Assembly (NCBI GenBank): GCA_964493945.1
Contig: CAZBQG010000257.1
Coordinates: 1-6,033, forward strand
DNA from: CAZBQG01 sp964493945
GTDB lineage: Bacteria; Pseudomonadota; Alphaproteobacteria; Rhodospirillales; UBA2165
Length of the DNA: 6,033 nucleotides
Reading direction: 5' to 3'
Positions 1 through 6,033 of the stretch are shown piece by piece. The notes beneath the pieces are model-generated. The model was given only the letters and a program-made list of their open reading frames with translations, made no database searches and had not been told where the DNA came from. A program made the translations under genes and the position numbers. Position 1 is the first letter of the stretch; each line of letters begins with the position of its first letter.

Positions 1-1962
1 ATTACCCCATCCCGTTCGGCGAGAATCTGGTTTTCCATTTTCATGGCCTCGATCACGGCCAGGGGTTCGCCGTTCCTGACTTCCTGGCCTTCTTCAACCT
101 GCAAGGAAACCAAAAGCCCGGGCATGGGCGACAACACTTGTTTGGAAGCACCGGCAGCGGGCCCGGGCGGCATGCGCCCCAACAAGGTTGCGGCCAGGGG
201 CGAGACCACTTTTACCAACGCTTCAAACCCGCCATGGCGCATGCGCCAGCCACCCTGGGCTGGATCGATCTGAATGCNNNNNNNNNNAAATTTCATCACC
301 ATCGATCTGGCCCAGAAACAAATCCTCGCCTGGCCGCCAATCACTTTCAACCCGGTAGGCTTTGCCCCCTACACGCACATCCAGCGCAACATCCGACATA
401 TCCAGATGCACGGGGAATTGTTCATCATTAAGAACCACGACCCATTCATCGGGCAGGCTGACGGGGGTGCGCGCCAGCGCCCGCCCATCCAGGCGGCGTC
501 CCACATTGGTCGCTTCGCGCCGGGCCTTGATACGCTGCAAAAAGGCAGCAACGGCGATCATGGAATTGACGTCTGCCGGCGGGACGGCGGCGGGATCAAA
601 ACGCTCGCCATAATTTTCGGCAATGAAATTGGTAGTTATGTCGCCCGCCTGAAAACCGGGATGGCCGAAGATGGCTGAAAGAAAACCAATATTGTGGTTC
701 AGGCCCCGCACGTAAAATTCATCAAGACAGCGGCTCATCCGTTGAATGGCCTGGGCGCGGCTGTCGCCGGTGGTGATCACCTTGGCGATCATGGGATCGT
801 AATGACGGGTGACCTCATCGCCTTCATTGATGCCGCCATCGACGCGTACGGTCTTGGCCGCACCGAACACGCCGCTCAACGGTTCGCGGTACCGGATCAG
901 GCGCCCGGTAGCCGGCAGGAAGCCGCGAACCGGATCTTCGGCATAGACCCTGGCCTCCATGGACCAGCCATTTATTTCAAGATCGCCTTGTTCCATGCCA
1001 AGATCTTCGCCTGCCGCAATGCGGATCATCTGTTCGACCAGATCCAGGCCGGTCACCTGTTCAGTGACGGGATGCTCCACCTGCAGGCGGGTGTTCATTT
1101 CCAGGAAATAGAAATTTTTTCCCCCATCGACGATGAATTCCACGGTGCCCGCCGATACATATTCCACGCCCTTGGCCAGGGCCACCGCCTGGGCCCCCAT
1201 GGCGGCCCGCATACCCTCATCGACGAAGGGGCTGGGCGCTTCCTCGATCACTTTTTGATGGCGCCGTTGGATGGAACATTCCCGCTCCCCCAGATGGATC
1301 ACATTTCCCGCCTTGTCAGCCAGCACCTGAATTTCGATATGGCGGGGACGAGTGACGAATTTTTCGACGAAGATGCTGTCATCACCGAAACTGGCAGTGG
1401 CTTCGTTGCGGCAGGCCTGCAAGGCGTCACTCAATTGCCCTTCGGCCTCGACCACCCGCATGCCCTTGCCGCCGCCGCCCGCCGATGCCTTCAGGATGAC
1501 CGGATAGCCGATCTCGCCGGCCAGTTTGCGGGCCTCGTCCAAATCCTTAAGCGCATCATCGCCCCCCGGCACGGTGGGCACGCCTACCTGACCCGCCAAT
1601 TTCTTGGATTGGATTTTATCCCCCATCACCCGGATGGCATGGGGGCCGGGGCCGATGAAGGCGATGCCGGCCTCGGCCAGGCGTTCGGCGAAAACCGCGT
1701 TCTCGGAAAGAAACCCGTAACCGGGATGGACCGCCTCCACCTCCAGATCCTTTGCCACTTCCAGAATGGCGTCCATGTTCAGATAGCTTTCGGCCGCCGG
1801 CGCGGGCCCGATACGCACCGCTTCGTTGGCCATATCCACATGCAGTGCCTCGGCGTCGGCATCGGAATAGACGGCCGCGGTCGAGATACCCAGGCGCCTG
1901 GCGGTACGGATGATCCGGCAGGCGATTTCCCCCCGGTTGGCAATTAGAATACTATTGAACAT
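1..1962 (-). CDS. pccA: Propionyl-CoA carboxylase alpha subunit (biotin carboxylase + BCCP), partial at the left edge and interrupted by an N gap
   Basis: This subunit carboxylates its own biotin with ATP and bicarbonate and passes the carboxyl group to the beta subunit, which converts propionyl-CoA to methylmalonyl-CoA in the cytoplasm. From the ATG at 1962, residues 1-558 are readable before the gap. They show the biotin carboxylase N-domain (FNSILIANRGEIA, residues 2-14), HPGYGFLSEN (79-88), the ATP-grasp glycine loop GGGGKGM (162-168), the signature EMNTRLQVEHPVTE (288-301), YDPMIAKVI (388-396) and HPGFQAGDITTNFIAE (434-449), which is typical of PccA. A BT-type linker domain follows. Left of the gap the true frame has codons starting at 275, 272 and so on: IQIDPAQGGWRMRHGG, then SPMPGLL, then EAMKMEN with the biotinylated Lys at codon 39-41. 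About 649 residues are visible; the family is usually about 665-670, so roughly 20 are missing off the left edge. The start has only a weak ribosome site (GGCGGGAT too far upstream). mlaA lies 62 bp upstream on the same strand. A methylcrotonyl- or acetyl-CoA carboxylase subunit is a less likely alternative. No pccB is in view. Confidence 0.93.
278..287. other. Assembly gap (10 N) inside pccA
   Basis: Ten consecutive N lie within the BT linker domain of pccA. With exactly ten bases the reading frame is broken: codons right of the gap start at positions divisible by 3, those left of it at positions giving remainder 2, and a naive translation stops falsely at 223-225. The frames join if the real missing length is a multiple of three, including zero. 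With zero bases the split codon T...GC becomes TGC (Cys), giving GDEI-C-IQID. The ten N therefore look like a placeholder and not a measured length. Confidence 0.95.
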
Positions 1963-2024
1963 CAGGCGAAAAACTTATCCCGCCACGCCAAATTTGTCCC
2001 GACTTAATTGCCTATATGGAGGGT
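1963..2024. other. mlaA-pccA intergenic spacer
   Basis: These 62 bases separate the mlaA stop (TAA, 2025-2027 on the minus strand) from the pccA start. I see no convincing hairpin followed by a T-run that would end mlaA transcription, and no clear -35/-10 pair for pccA. Co-transcription of the two genes is possible but not shown. Confidence 0.4.
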
Positions 2025-2930
2025 TTAATCCATTTCCATGTCGAAATTGGGCAATTTGACGTCTGCCTGCCCATTGCTGATATCGGCTGCCCGCTTTTGG
2101 CGGTACAGGCTGCGGAGCACCCCATAGAAATCCACCGAAGTCTCGCGCATACGGTCCAAATCCCCGACCACGCCGGCGTAGGTGACCAGACCATTCGCCC
2201 CGGTCAGGGTCCACGAAATTTCGTCCCGGTCCGTGTTACTGAGATACGTGCCAACCGGATCGAAATAGCCATCGACAAACAGCTTGCCGAAAGCATCGCG
2301 GGGGTTGGAGGGGCCGAATATGGGCAAGACCAGATAAAACCCTTCGCCCAGGCCCCAGGCGCCCAGGGTCTGGCCAAAATCCTCATCATGAGGCTTAAAG
2401 CCCAACCGGTCGGCCACATCGATGAAGCCCGCCACGCCCGCCGTCGTATTGACCACCATGCGGGCGGAAGTATCCCAGGCGCGGCTGAATTCGCCCTGCA
2501 GCAGATCATTGGCCAGAACCACTGGACCTTTGATGTTACTTAGAAAATTGCTGATGCCGTCCCGCATGAAATCGGGCAGCACCGCGTTATAGCCCCGGGC
2601 AACGGGTCCCAGCAGGTAATCATTGAGGATTTCGTTGAAGCCGAAAAAGAACCGGTTGACCGGCTCCAGGGGATCGTTTTCATCGACCTCCTTACCCGCT
2701 TTCCCCGGTGCAGCTTTGACAGGCGCCGCTTTGGCTGGTGCTTTGGGCTGGTACCGGGGCTGAATTCTTTGTGGCGGTAGTGGTTGCGGGATGGGCGCGC
2801 CCACGGCGAATGGATGGGGCTCGCTGAGCATGCGGTCCATGTTGTAGAGCTTGGGCGCGGAATGGGCCGGCCCCATAGACAAGCCAAACGCCAATGCGCC
2901 GAGCACGATCCCGGACAGCGCAAAGCGCAT
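2025..2930 (-). CDS. mlaA: MlaA/VacJ-family phospholipid-transport protein, with a cleavable signal peptide but no lipobox cysteine
   Basis: MlaA sits in the inner leaflet of the outer membrane, removes mislocalised phospholipids from the outer leaflet and hands them to periplasmic MlaC for return to the inner membrane. With the chosen start the protein has 301 residues. Residues 1-24 are a signal peptide (MRFALSG, a hydrophobic core, then PAHS|A, a signal peptidase I type site). Residues 25-84 form a Pro/Ala/Lys-rich linker (PKAPAKAAPVKAAPGKAGK at 62-80). The MlaA domain runs from about 86 to 275: NDPLEPVNRFFFGFNE (85-100), GISNFLSNIKGPVVLANDLLQG (125-146, in two blocks), NTTAGVAGFIDVA (161-173), DFGQTLGAWGLGEGFYLVLP (184-203), GPSNPRDAFG (206-215). 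The start at 2930 was preferred over an ATG at 2966 because it begins a clean signal peptide and has AGGGG (2937-2941) 6 nt upstream; the longer form would add 12 hydrophilic residues. There is no Cys anywhere, so it cannot be a classical lipoprotein as in E. coli. No mlaBCDEF genes are in view. Confidence 0.9.
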   Translation of the reverse strand: MRFALSGIVLGALAFGLSMGPAHSAPKLYNMDRMLSEPHPFAVGAPIPQPLPPQRIQPRYQPKAPAKAAPVKAAPGKAGKEVDENDPLEPVNRFFFGFNEILNDYLLGPVARGYNAVLPDFMRDGISNFLSNIKGPVVLANDLLQGEFSRAWDTSARMVVNTTAGVAGFIDVADRLGFKPHDEDFGQTLGAWGLGEGFYLVLPIFGPSNPRDAFGKLFVDGYFDPVGTYLSNTDRDEISWTLTGANGLVTYAGVVGDLDRMRETSVDFYGVLRSLYRQKRAADISNGQADVKLPNFDMEMD

Positions 2931-2936
2931 CTTCCA

Positions 2937-2941
2937 CCCCT
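2937..2941 (-). promoter_or_regulatory. Ribosome binding site deciding the mlaA start
   Basis: AGGGG on the minus strand lies 6 nt before the ATG at 2930. The alternative ATG at 2966 has only a weak purine stretch about 16 nt upstream, so this site favours the shorter protein that begins directly with the signal peptide. Confidence 0.55.
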
Positions 2942-2995
2942 GACTTTTGCCGTTATGTCTTTGCATATTATGGTTTTTTAGTTCCCAGGAAGCGG

Positions 2996-3023
2996 AGCAT
3001 AGCGGATTTTACCCGTCTGACAA
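2996..3023 (-). promoter_or_regulatory. Candidate sigma70-type promoter for mlaA
   Basis: On the minus strand TTGTCA (3018-3023) and TATGCT (2996-3001) are separated by 16 bp. Each differs from the consensus hexamer at one or two positions. Transcription would begin near 2989, leaving a leader of about 60 nt before the ATG at 2930. It was found by eye only; GC-rich alphaproteobacterial promoters are often weakly conserved, so the call is tentative. Confidence 0.45.
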
Positions 3024-3094
3024 GCGCCTTGAGAAAAAACCCATCTGTCGCGCGCATTACCAACCATGTTATGAATGGCCGGGAAAACGTCTCA

Positions 3095-3102
3095 AGAGAG
3101 GA
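3095..3102 (+). promoter_or_regulatory. Ribosome binding site for the acyl-CoA synthetase gene
   Basis: AGAGAGGA ends 10 nt before the ATG at 3113. The upstream in-frame ATGs at 2894 and 3071 lack such a site, so this supports the start at 3113. Confidence 0.6.
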
Positions 3103-3112
3103 CGCCAGCGTC

Positions 3113-4633
3113 ATGAGCGAAACGATTTTGCATCTGGTCCAGGACAAACCGGAGGGAGCCCCGGCCATCTCTGCCCCCGGGCGGACCGATCTGGGTTACG
3201 GCGCCCTTAGGGGCCATATGGAACGCATTCTGGCCAGGCTCAACGCGCGCGGCATCGGGCGCAATGACCGGGTAGCCATCGTTCTGCCCAACGGCCCGGA
3301 AATGGCTTGCGCATTTTTGGGCGTGGGTGCCGGTGCCGCCACGGCGCCCCTCAACCCAGCCTACCGGGAAGACGAATTTGCCTTTTATCTGGATGACCTG
3401 AACGCCAAGGCCCTGATCATCCAACAAGGCAGCGACACCCCTGCCCGCGCAGTCGCCGAGCAACGTGGTATCCCCTTGATCGAAATCGCCTGGGAAGAAA
3501 GTGATCCGGCCGGGCTTTTTACCCTGCTGGGCGATGGAAATGGCGCCTCACCCGCCTCCCAGTCCGGCCCCGCCGAAAGTGGCGACATTAGCCTCGTGTT
3601 GCACACTTCGGGCACCACGTCGCGGCCCAAGATCGTGCCCCTGAGCCAGGCCAACCTGGCCGCCACATCGGGCAATATCGTTGCCAGCCTGCAATTGAGT
3701 CCGGCGGACCGCTGTCTCAACATCATGCCCTTGTTTCATATCCATGGCCTGATGGCCGCCGTTCTGGCCTCGCTCCGGGCCGGCGCCTCAGTCAGTTGCG
3801 CGCCGAGCTTCAATGCGCTTTCATTTTTTTCGTGGCTGGCCGAGGCCAAACCAAGCTGGTACACCGCCGTGCCCACCATGCACCAGACCATCCTGGACCG
3901 GGCACCGCGCAATAAAGATATCGTCGAGGCAGCGGGATTGCGCTTCATCCGCTCCTCATCTGCCTCGCTGGCGCCCCAGGTCATGGCCCAGCTGGTGGAA
4001 ACCTTCGGCTGCTCCGTGATCGAAGCCTATGGCATGACCGAAGCGGCCCATCAGATGACTTCAAATCCCCTTAAAGCTGGCACCCAAAAGCCCGGCTCCG
4101 TGGGGCTGGCGGCGGGCCCGGAGGTGAGCATCATGGACCAGGCGGGCAAGCTTCTGGCCCAGGGCGAGACAGGCGAGATCATCATCCGGGGGGGCAATGT
4201 GTTCGCCGAATATGAAAGCAATCCAGAAGCCAATGCGGAAGCCTTCAATGATGGCTGGTTCCGCACCGGCGATCAGGGCCATCTGGACGCAGAGGGCTAT
4301 CTCACCATCAGCGGGCGCCTGAAGGAAATCATCAACCGGGGCGGCGAGAAGATTTCTCCCCGCGAGGTGGATGAAATCCTGATGGATCATCCAGCGGTGG
4401 CCCAGGCCGTCACCTTCGCCTTGGCGCACCCGAAACTGGGCGAAGACGTGGCAGCGGCCATCGTCATCAAAGAAGGCAAAAGCGTGACGGAACGCGACAT
4501 CCGCGAATTCGCCGCCAAATCCCTGGCCGATTTCAAGGTGCCCCGCAAGATTCTGTTCATCGACGAGATACCCAAAGGTGCCACGGGCAAACTGCAACGG
4601 ATTGGGCTCGCCAAGAAATTGGGATTGGAATGA
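3113..4633 (+). CDS. AMP-forming acyl-CoA synthetase of the AAE3/Pcs60 type, probable oxalate-CoA ligase
   Basis: This 506-residue ANL-superfamily enzyme activates a carboxylic acid with ATP to an acyl-adenylate and then transfers it to CoA in the cytoplasm. Visible motifs in order: P-loop HTSGTTSRPK (164-173, with Ser where many acyl-CoA synthetases have Gly), PLFHIHGL (206-213), SWYTAVPTMHQTIL (248-261), LRFIRSSSASLAP (276-288), VIEAYGMTEAAHQMTSNPL (302-320), KPGSVG (326-331), GWFRTGDQG (381-389), GRLKEIINRGGEKISP (401-416) and PKGATGKLQR (487-496) with catalytic Lys493. The HTSGTTSRPK, WYTAVPTxHQ, RFIRSxSASLAP and TSNPL blocks closely match plant AAE3 and yeast Pcs60, which are oxalyl-CoA synthetases, as I recall those sequences. 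The start at 3113 was chosen for its ribosome site and for MSETILHLVQD as a sensible N-terminus; the open frame extends back to 2894 without family-like sequence. The stop overlaps the next start (ATGA), so the two genes are probably translated together. Oxalate as substrate is an inference; another small carboxylate remains possible. Confidence 0.85.
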   Translation: MSETILHLVQDKPEGAPAISAPGRTDLGYGALRGHMERILARLNARGIGRNDRVAIVLPNGPEMACAFLGVGAGAATAPLNPAYREDEFAFYLDDLNAKALIIQQGSDTPARAVAEQRGIPLIEIAWEESDPAGLFTLLGDGNGASPASQSGPAESGDISLVLHTSGTTSRPKIVPLSQANLAATSGNIVASLQLSPADRCLNIMPLFHIHGLMAAVLASLRAGASVSCAPSFNALSFFSWLAEAKPSWYTAVPTMHQTILDRAPRNKDIVEAAGLRFIRSSSASLAPQVMAQLVETFGCSVIEAYGMTEAAHQMTSNPLKAGTQKPGSVGLAAGPEVSIMDQAGKLLAQGETGEIIIRGGNVFAEYESNPEANAEAFNDGWFRTGDQGHLDAEGYLTISGRLKEIINRGGEKISPREVDEILMDHPAVAQAVTFALAHPKLGEDVAAAIVIKEGKSVTERDIREFAAKSLADFKVPRKILFIDEIPKGATGKLQRIGLAKKLGLE

Positions 4634-5607
4634 AGGTCTGTATCTTTGGTGCCGGCGCCATCGGCGGCTTCATGGGGGCCGAGATGGCCCACGCCGGCGC
4701 TGATGTGACCTTGATCGCCAGGGGCCCCCATCTGGCGGCCATCCAGGATCAAGGCCTGGGGCTGGAACGGGATGGGGAGGTCCGCCGGATCCAGGTGCAG
4801 GCCTTCGAAGACCCGGCCCAGGCCGGACCCCAGGATTATGTGGTGATTACCCTGAAGGCCCATTCGGTGCCGGGCGTGGTGGATGCCATGCAGCCCCTGT
4901 TGGGGCCGGACACGACGGTGGTCAGCGGGGTCAACGGCGTCCCCTGGTGGTATTTTTACGGGCTCGAGGGAGAATACGAAGACCGCCGGTTGGAAAGCGT
5001 TGATCCCGGCGATGGGCAATGGCAGAAGTTCGGGCCCGAACGCATGCTGGGCTGCGTCGTCTATCCCGCCGCCGAGGTAATCGAGCCCGGCCTTGTGAGA
5101 CATGTGGAAGGCGACCGTTTCAGCCTGGGCGAGCCTGACGGATCCAAATCCGGGCGGGCCAAAGATTTCGCCACCATCCTCATAGAAGCGGGCCTCAGGG
5201 CCCCCTTGCGCCCCCGCATCCGGGATGAAATTTGGGTTAAATTATGGGGCAATCTCAGCTTCAATCCGGTCAGCGCCCTGACCGGCGCAACCATGGAAGA
5301 AATGGGTACGGACCCGGAATTGCGCGCCCTCATCCGGGAAATGATGGTGGAAGCCCAGAAAATCGGCGAGGCTTTGGGCGTCAAATTCGCCGTCGATGTG
5401 GACCGCCGCCTCGAGGGCGGCGCCGCCGTCGGGGGCCACAAGACCTCCATGCTGCAGGATTTGGAGCGGGGCCGCCCCATGGAGATCGATGCGCTGCTGG
5501 GCTCGGTGGTGGAAATGGGGGCGCTGACTGAAATTCCCTGCCCCACCTTAACCCATGTTCTCGCCCTGGTCCGGGCCCGGGCCCGTTTGGCGGGCTGTTA
5601 CGGCTAG
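4630..5607 (+). CDS. PanE/ApbA-family (2-dehydropantoate 2-reductase-like) NADPH reductase, candidate oxalyl-CoA reductase
   Basis: This 325-residue protein has the two-domain ketopantoate reductase fold. The N-terminal Rossmann domain shows GAGAIGG (7-13) and an Arg at 31 after the second beta strand (TLIARG), suggesting NADPH. TLKAH (74-78) and GVNGVPWWYFYG (100-111) follow. The C-terminal ApbA_C domain holds WVKLWGNLSFNP (202-213), with the family's conserved Lys (204) and Asn (208), and SMLQDLERGRPMEID (273-287), with the conserved Glu in the usual place. True PanE enzymes reduce ketopantoate to pantoate for CoA synthesis. This one is longer than E. coli PanE (303 residues), has VNG where PanE usually has QNG, and carries an aromatic WWYFYG insertion, so it may belong to a different subfamily. 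Its ATG overlaps the synthetase stop by 4 bp. A PanE homologue (PanE2) of Methylobacterium extorquens is described as reducing oxalyl-CoA to glyoxylate, which would fit the upstream ligase. The family call is firm; the substrate is inferred. Confidence 0.85.
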   Translation: MKVCIFGAGAIGGFMGAEMAHAGADVTLIARGPHLAAIQDQGLGLERDGEVRRIQVQAFEDPAQAGPQDYVVITLKAHSVPGVVDAMQPLLGPDTTVVSGVNGVPWWYFYGLEGEYEDRRLESVDPGDGQWQKFGPERMLGCVVYPAAEVIEPGLVRHVEGDRFSLGEPDGSKSGRAKDFATILIEAGLRAPLRPRIRDEIWVKLWGNLSFNPVSALTGATMEEMGTDPELRALIREMMVEAQKIGEALGVKFAVDVDRRLEGGAAVGGHKTSMLQDLERGRPMEIDALLGSVVEMGALTEIPCPTLTHVLALVRARARLAGCYG

Positions 5608-5610
5608 GAG
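5606..5610 (+). promoter_or_regulatory. Ribosome binding site for the rhomboid-like gene
   Basis: AGGAG overlaps the TAG stop of the reductase gene (5605-5607) and lies 6 nt before the ATG at 5617. This strong site shows that the ATG at 5617 is, or was, the real start of the next gene, even though its frame meets TAA after 17 codons. Confidence 0.7.
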
Positions 5611-5616
5611 ACGGGC

Positions 5617-6033
5617 ATGGCCTTGCTTCCCATCAAGGATGATAACCTGCTGGTCAGCATCCGGTTCTAATATGTGACGGTGGCCATCATCAGCGCCTGC
5701 GTCCTGGTATTCCTCTACCTGCTCAGTGCGGATGACGGAGGGCGCCGGCTGATCCTTGCCTTGGGAACCATTCCTTCGGTGCTGTTCGGCACCACACCCC
5801 TGCCCCACGAATTCAGAATGATACCGGCGGAATTGACTTTGCTGACCTCCATGTTCCTCCATGGCGGCCGGATGCATCTGATCTTCAACATGCTTTTTTT
5901 GGATATTCGGCGACAATGTTGAAGGCGCGCTGGGCCATTGGAAGTTTCTGCTTTTCTATCTGGTCTGCGGCATTGCCGCGATTATGATGCGGTGGACGGC
6001 TCCCACCCTCCGGCATCACGATGTGCCAAAATG
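5617..6033 (+). pseudogene. Rhomboid-family intramembrane serine protease, N-terminal part, broken by a stop and a frameshift, partial at the right edge
   Basis: Rhomboids are multi-pass membrane proteases that cut substrates within the membrane. From the ATG at 5617 the frame reads MALLPIKDDNLLVSIRF, then TAA (5668-5670), and continues in the same frame as YVTVAIISACVLVFLYLLS (first membrane segment), LGTIPSVLFG and ELTLLTSMFLHGGRMHLIFN, matching the rhomboid N-terminal region and loop 1. After a run of seven T (5894-5900) this frame ends at TGA 5920-5922, but the next frame (codons from 5900) continues as WIFGDNVEGALGHWKFLLFY and LVCGIAA, the expected continuation. Beyond about 5985 no frame gives a clear match. 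The catalytic Ser (GASG) and His lie beyond the window, so activity cannot be judged. The strong ribosome site and 9-bp spacing place it as third gene of the rightward set. A truly decayed gene and sequencing or assembly error near a contig end are both possible. A shorter protein starting at GTG 5674 would still be truncated at 5922. Confidence 0.75.

Larger units (their letters stand above)
2931..3112. other. Divergent intergenic region between mlaA and the acyl-CoA synthetase gene
   Basis: These 182 bases hold the upstream regions of two divergently transcribed gene sets. A minus-strand sigma70-like site is the only convincing promoter. For the rightward genes a TATTAT hexamer at 2966-2971 exists, but no good -35 lies at the right distance. 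No clear operator palindrome or riboswitch-like structure was seen. Part of this stretch is open in the frame of the rightward gene, but the peptide does not look like protein of this family. Confidence 0.5.

Noticed and set aside
694..1947. A 417-codon open frame on the plus strand opposite pccA
   Set aside because: It lies wholly antisense to a firmly identified gene. Its peptide shows no family motif and is rich in His, Gly and Asp, as expected from the complement of GC-rich codons.
2966..2971. TATTAT as a plus-strand -10 element for the rightward genes
   Set aside because: The hexamer is close to consensus, but the only -35 at a fitting distance (CTTTTG) is poor, and it lies about 140 bp before the start codon.
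2894..3112. N-terminal extension of the acyl-CoA synthetase from ATG 2894 or 3071
   Set aside because: The added residues do not resemble the family, the 2894 start would overlap the start of mlaA, and neither has a ribosome site as good as that before 3113.
4387..5103. A 238-codon open frame on the minus strand spanning the synthetase-reductase junction
   Set aside because: It is antisense to two recognised genes and resembles no family; it looks like a codon-bias shadow.
5404..5422. Perfect 7-bp inverted repeat CGCCGCC-TCGAG-GGCGGCG
   Set aside because: It lies inside the reductase coding sequence, where it encodes a normal Arg-Arg-Leu-Glu-Gly-Gly stretch, with no T-run; chance in GC-rich codons is enough.
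5894..5900. Programmed ribosomal frameshift at the T7 run
   Set aside because: The separate stop codon upstream and the degraded sequence downstream make decay or sequence error simpler, and no stimulatory structure was evident.
5674..5922. An intact small membrane protein starting at GTG 5674
   Set aside because: The peptide is plainly the inner part of a rhomboid N-terminus and ends by frameshift in mid-domain. The good ribosome site belongs to 5617, not 5674.

Overview
The window comes from a GC-rich proteobacterium, most probably an alphaproteobacterium. That rests on the style of the encoded proteins (the propionyl-CoA carboxylase alpha subunit, the Mla lipid-transport protein with a Pro/Ala/Lys-rich linker, and a rhomboid starting with a 'LPIKDDN'-type N-terminus); no 16S or other taxonomic marker is present. 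A run of ten N at 278-287 shows that this is a draft or scaffolded sequence.

Layout: two genes point left and three point right, from a shared 182-bp divergent intergenic region (2931-3112). Leftward: mlaA (2930 to 2025), an Mla-pathway outer-membrane protein without the usual lipidation cysteine, then 62 bp later pccA (1962 to beyond the left edge), the biotin-carrying alpha subunit of propionyl-CoA carboxylase. pccA is interrupted by the N run, which artificially breaks its reading frame; on the left side of the gap the frame resumes and runs into the biotinylation motif EAMKMEN. Rightward: an acyl-CoA synthetase of the AAE3/Pcs60 (oxalyl-CoA synthetase) type (3113-4633), overlapping by 4 bp a PanE/ApbA-family reductase (4630-5607), followed 9 bp later by a rhomboid-like membrane protein (5617 to the right edge) whose frame is broken by an in-frame TAA and a frameshift.

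The most interesting part is the tightly coupled pair at 3113-5607. The ligase carries the motif set of plant and yeast oxalyl-CoA synthetases. A PanE-like protein (PanE2) of Methylobacterium extorquens has been described as an oxalyl-CoA reductase. Together they suggest a two-gene module converting oxalate to oxalyl-CoA and then to glyoxylate. This is an inference from motifs and gene order, not something the sequence proves.

No RNA genes, mobile elements, CRISPR arrays or attachment sites were seen. The genes are close-packed; the only non-coding stretches are 1963-2024, 2931-3112 and 5608-5616.
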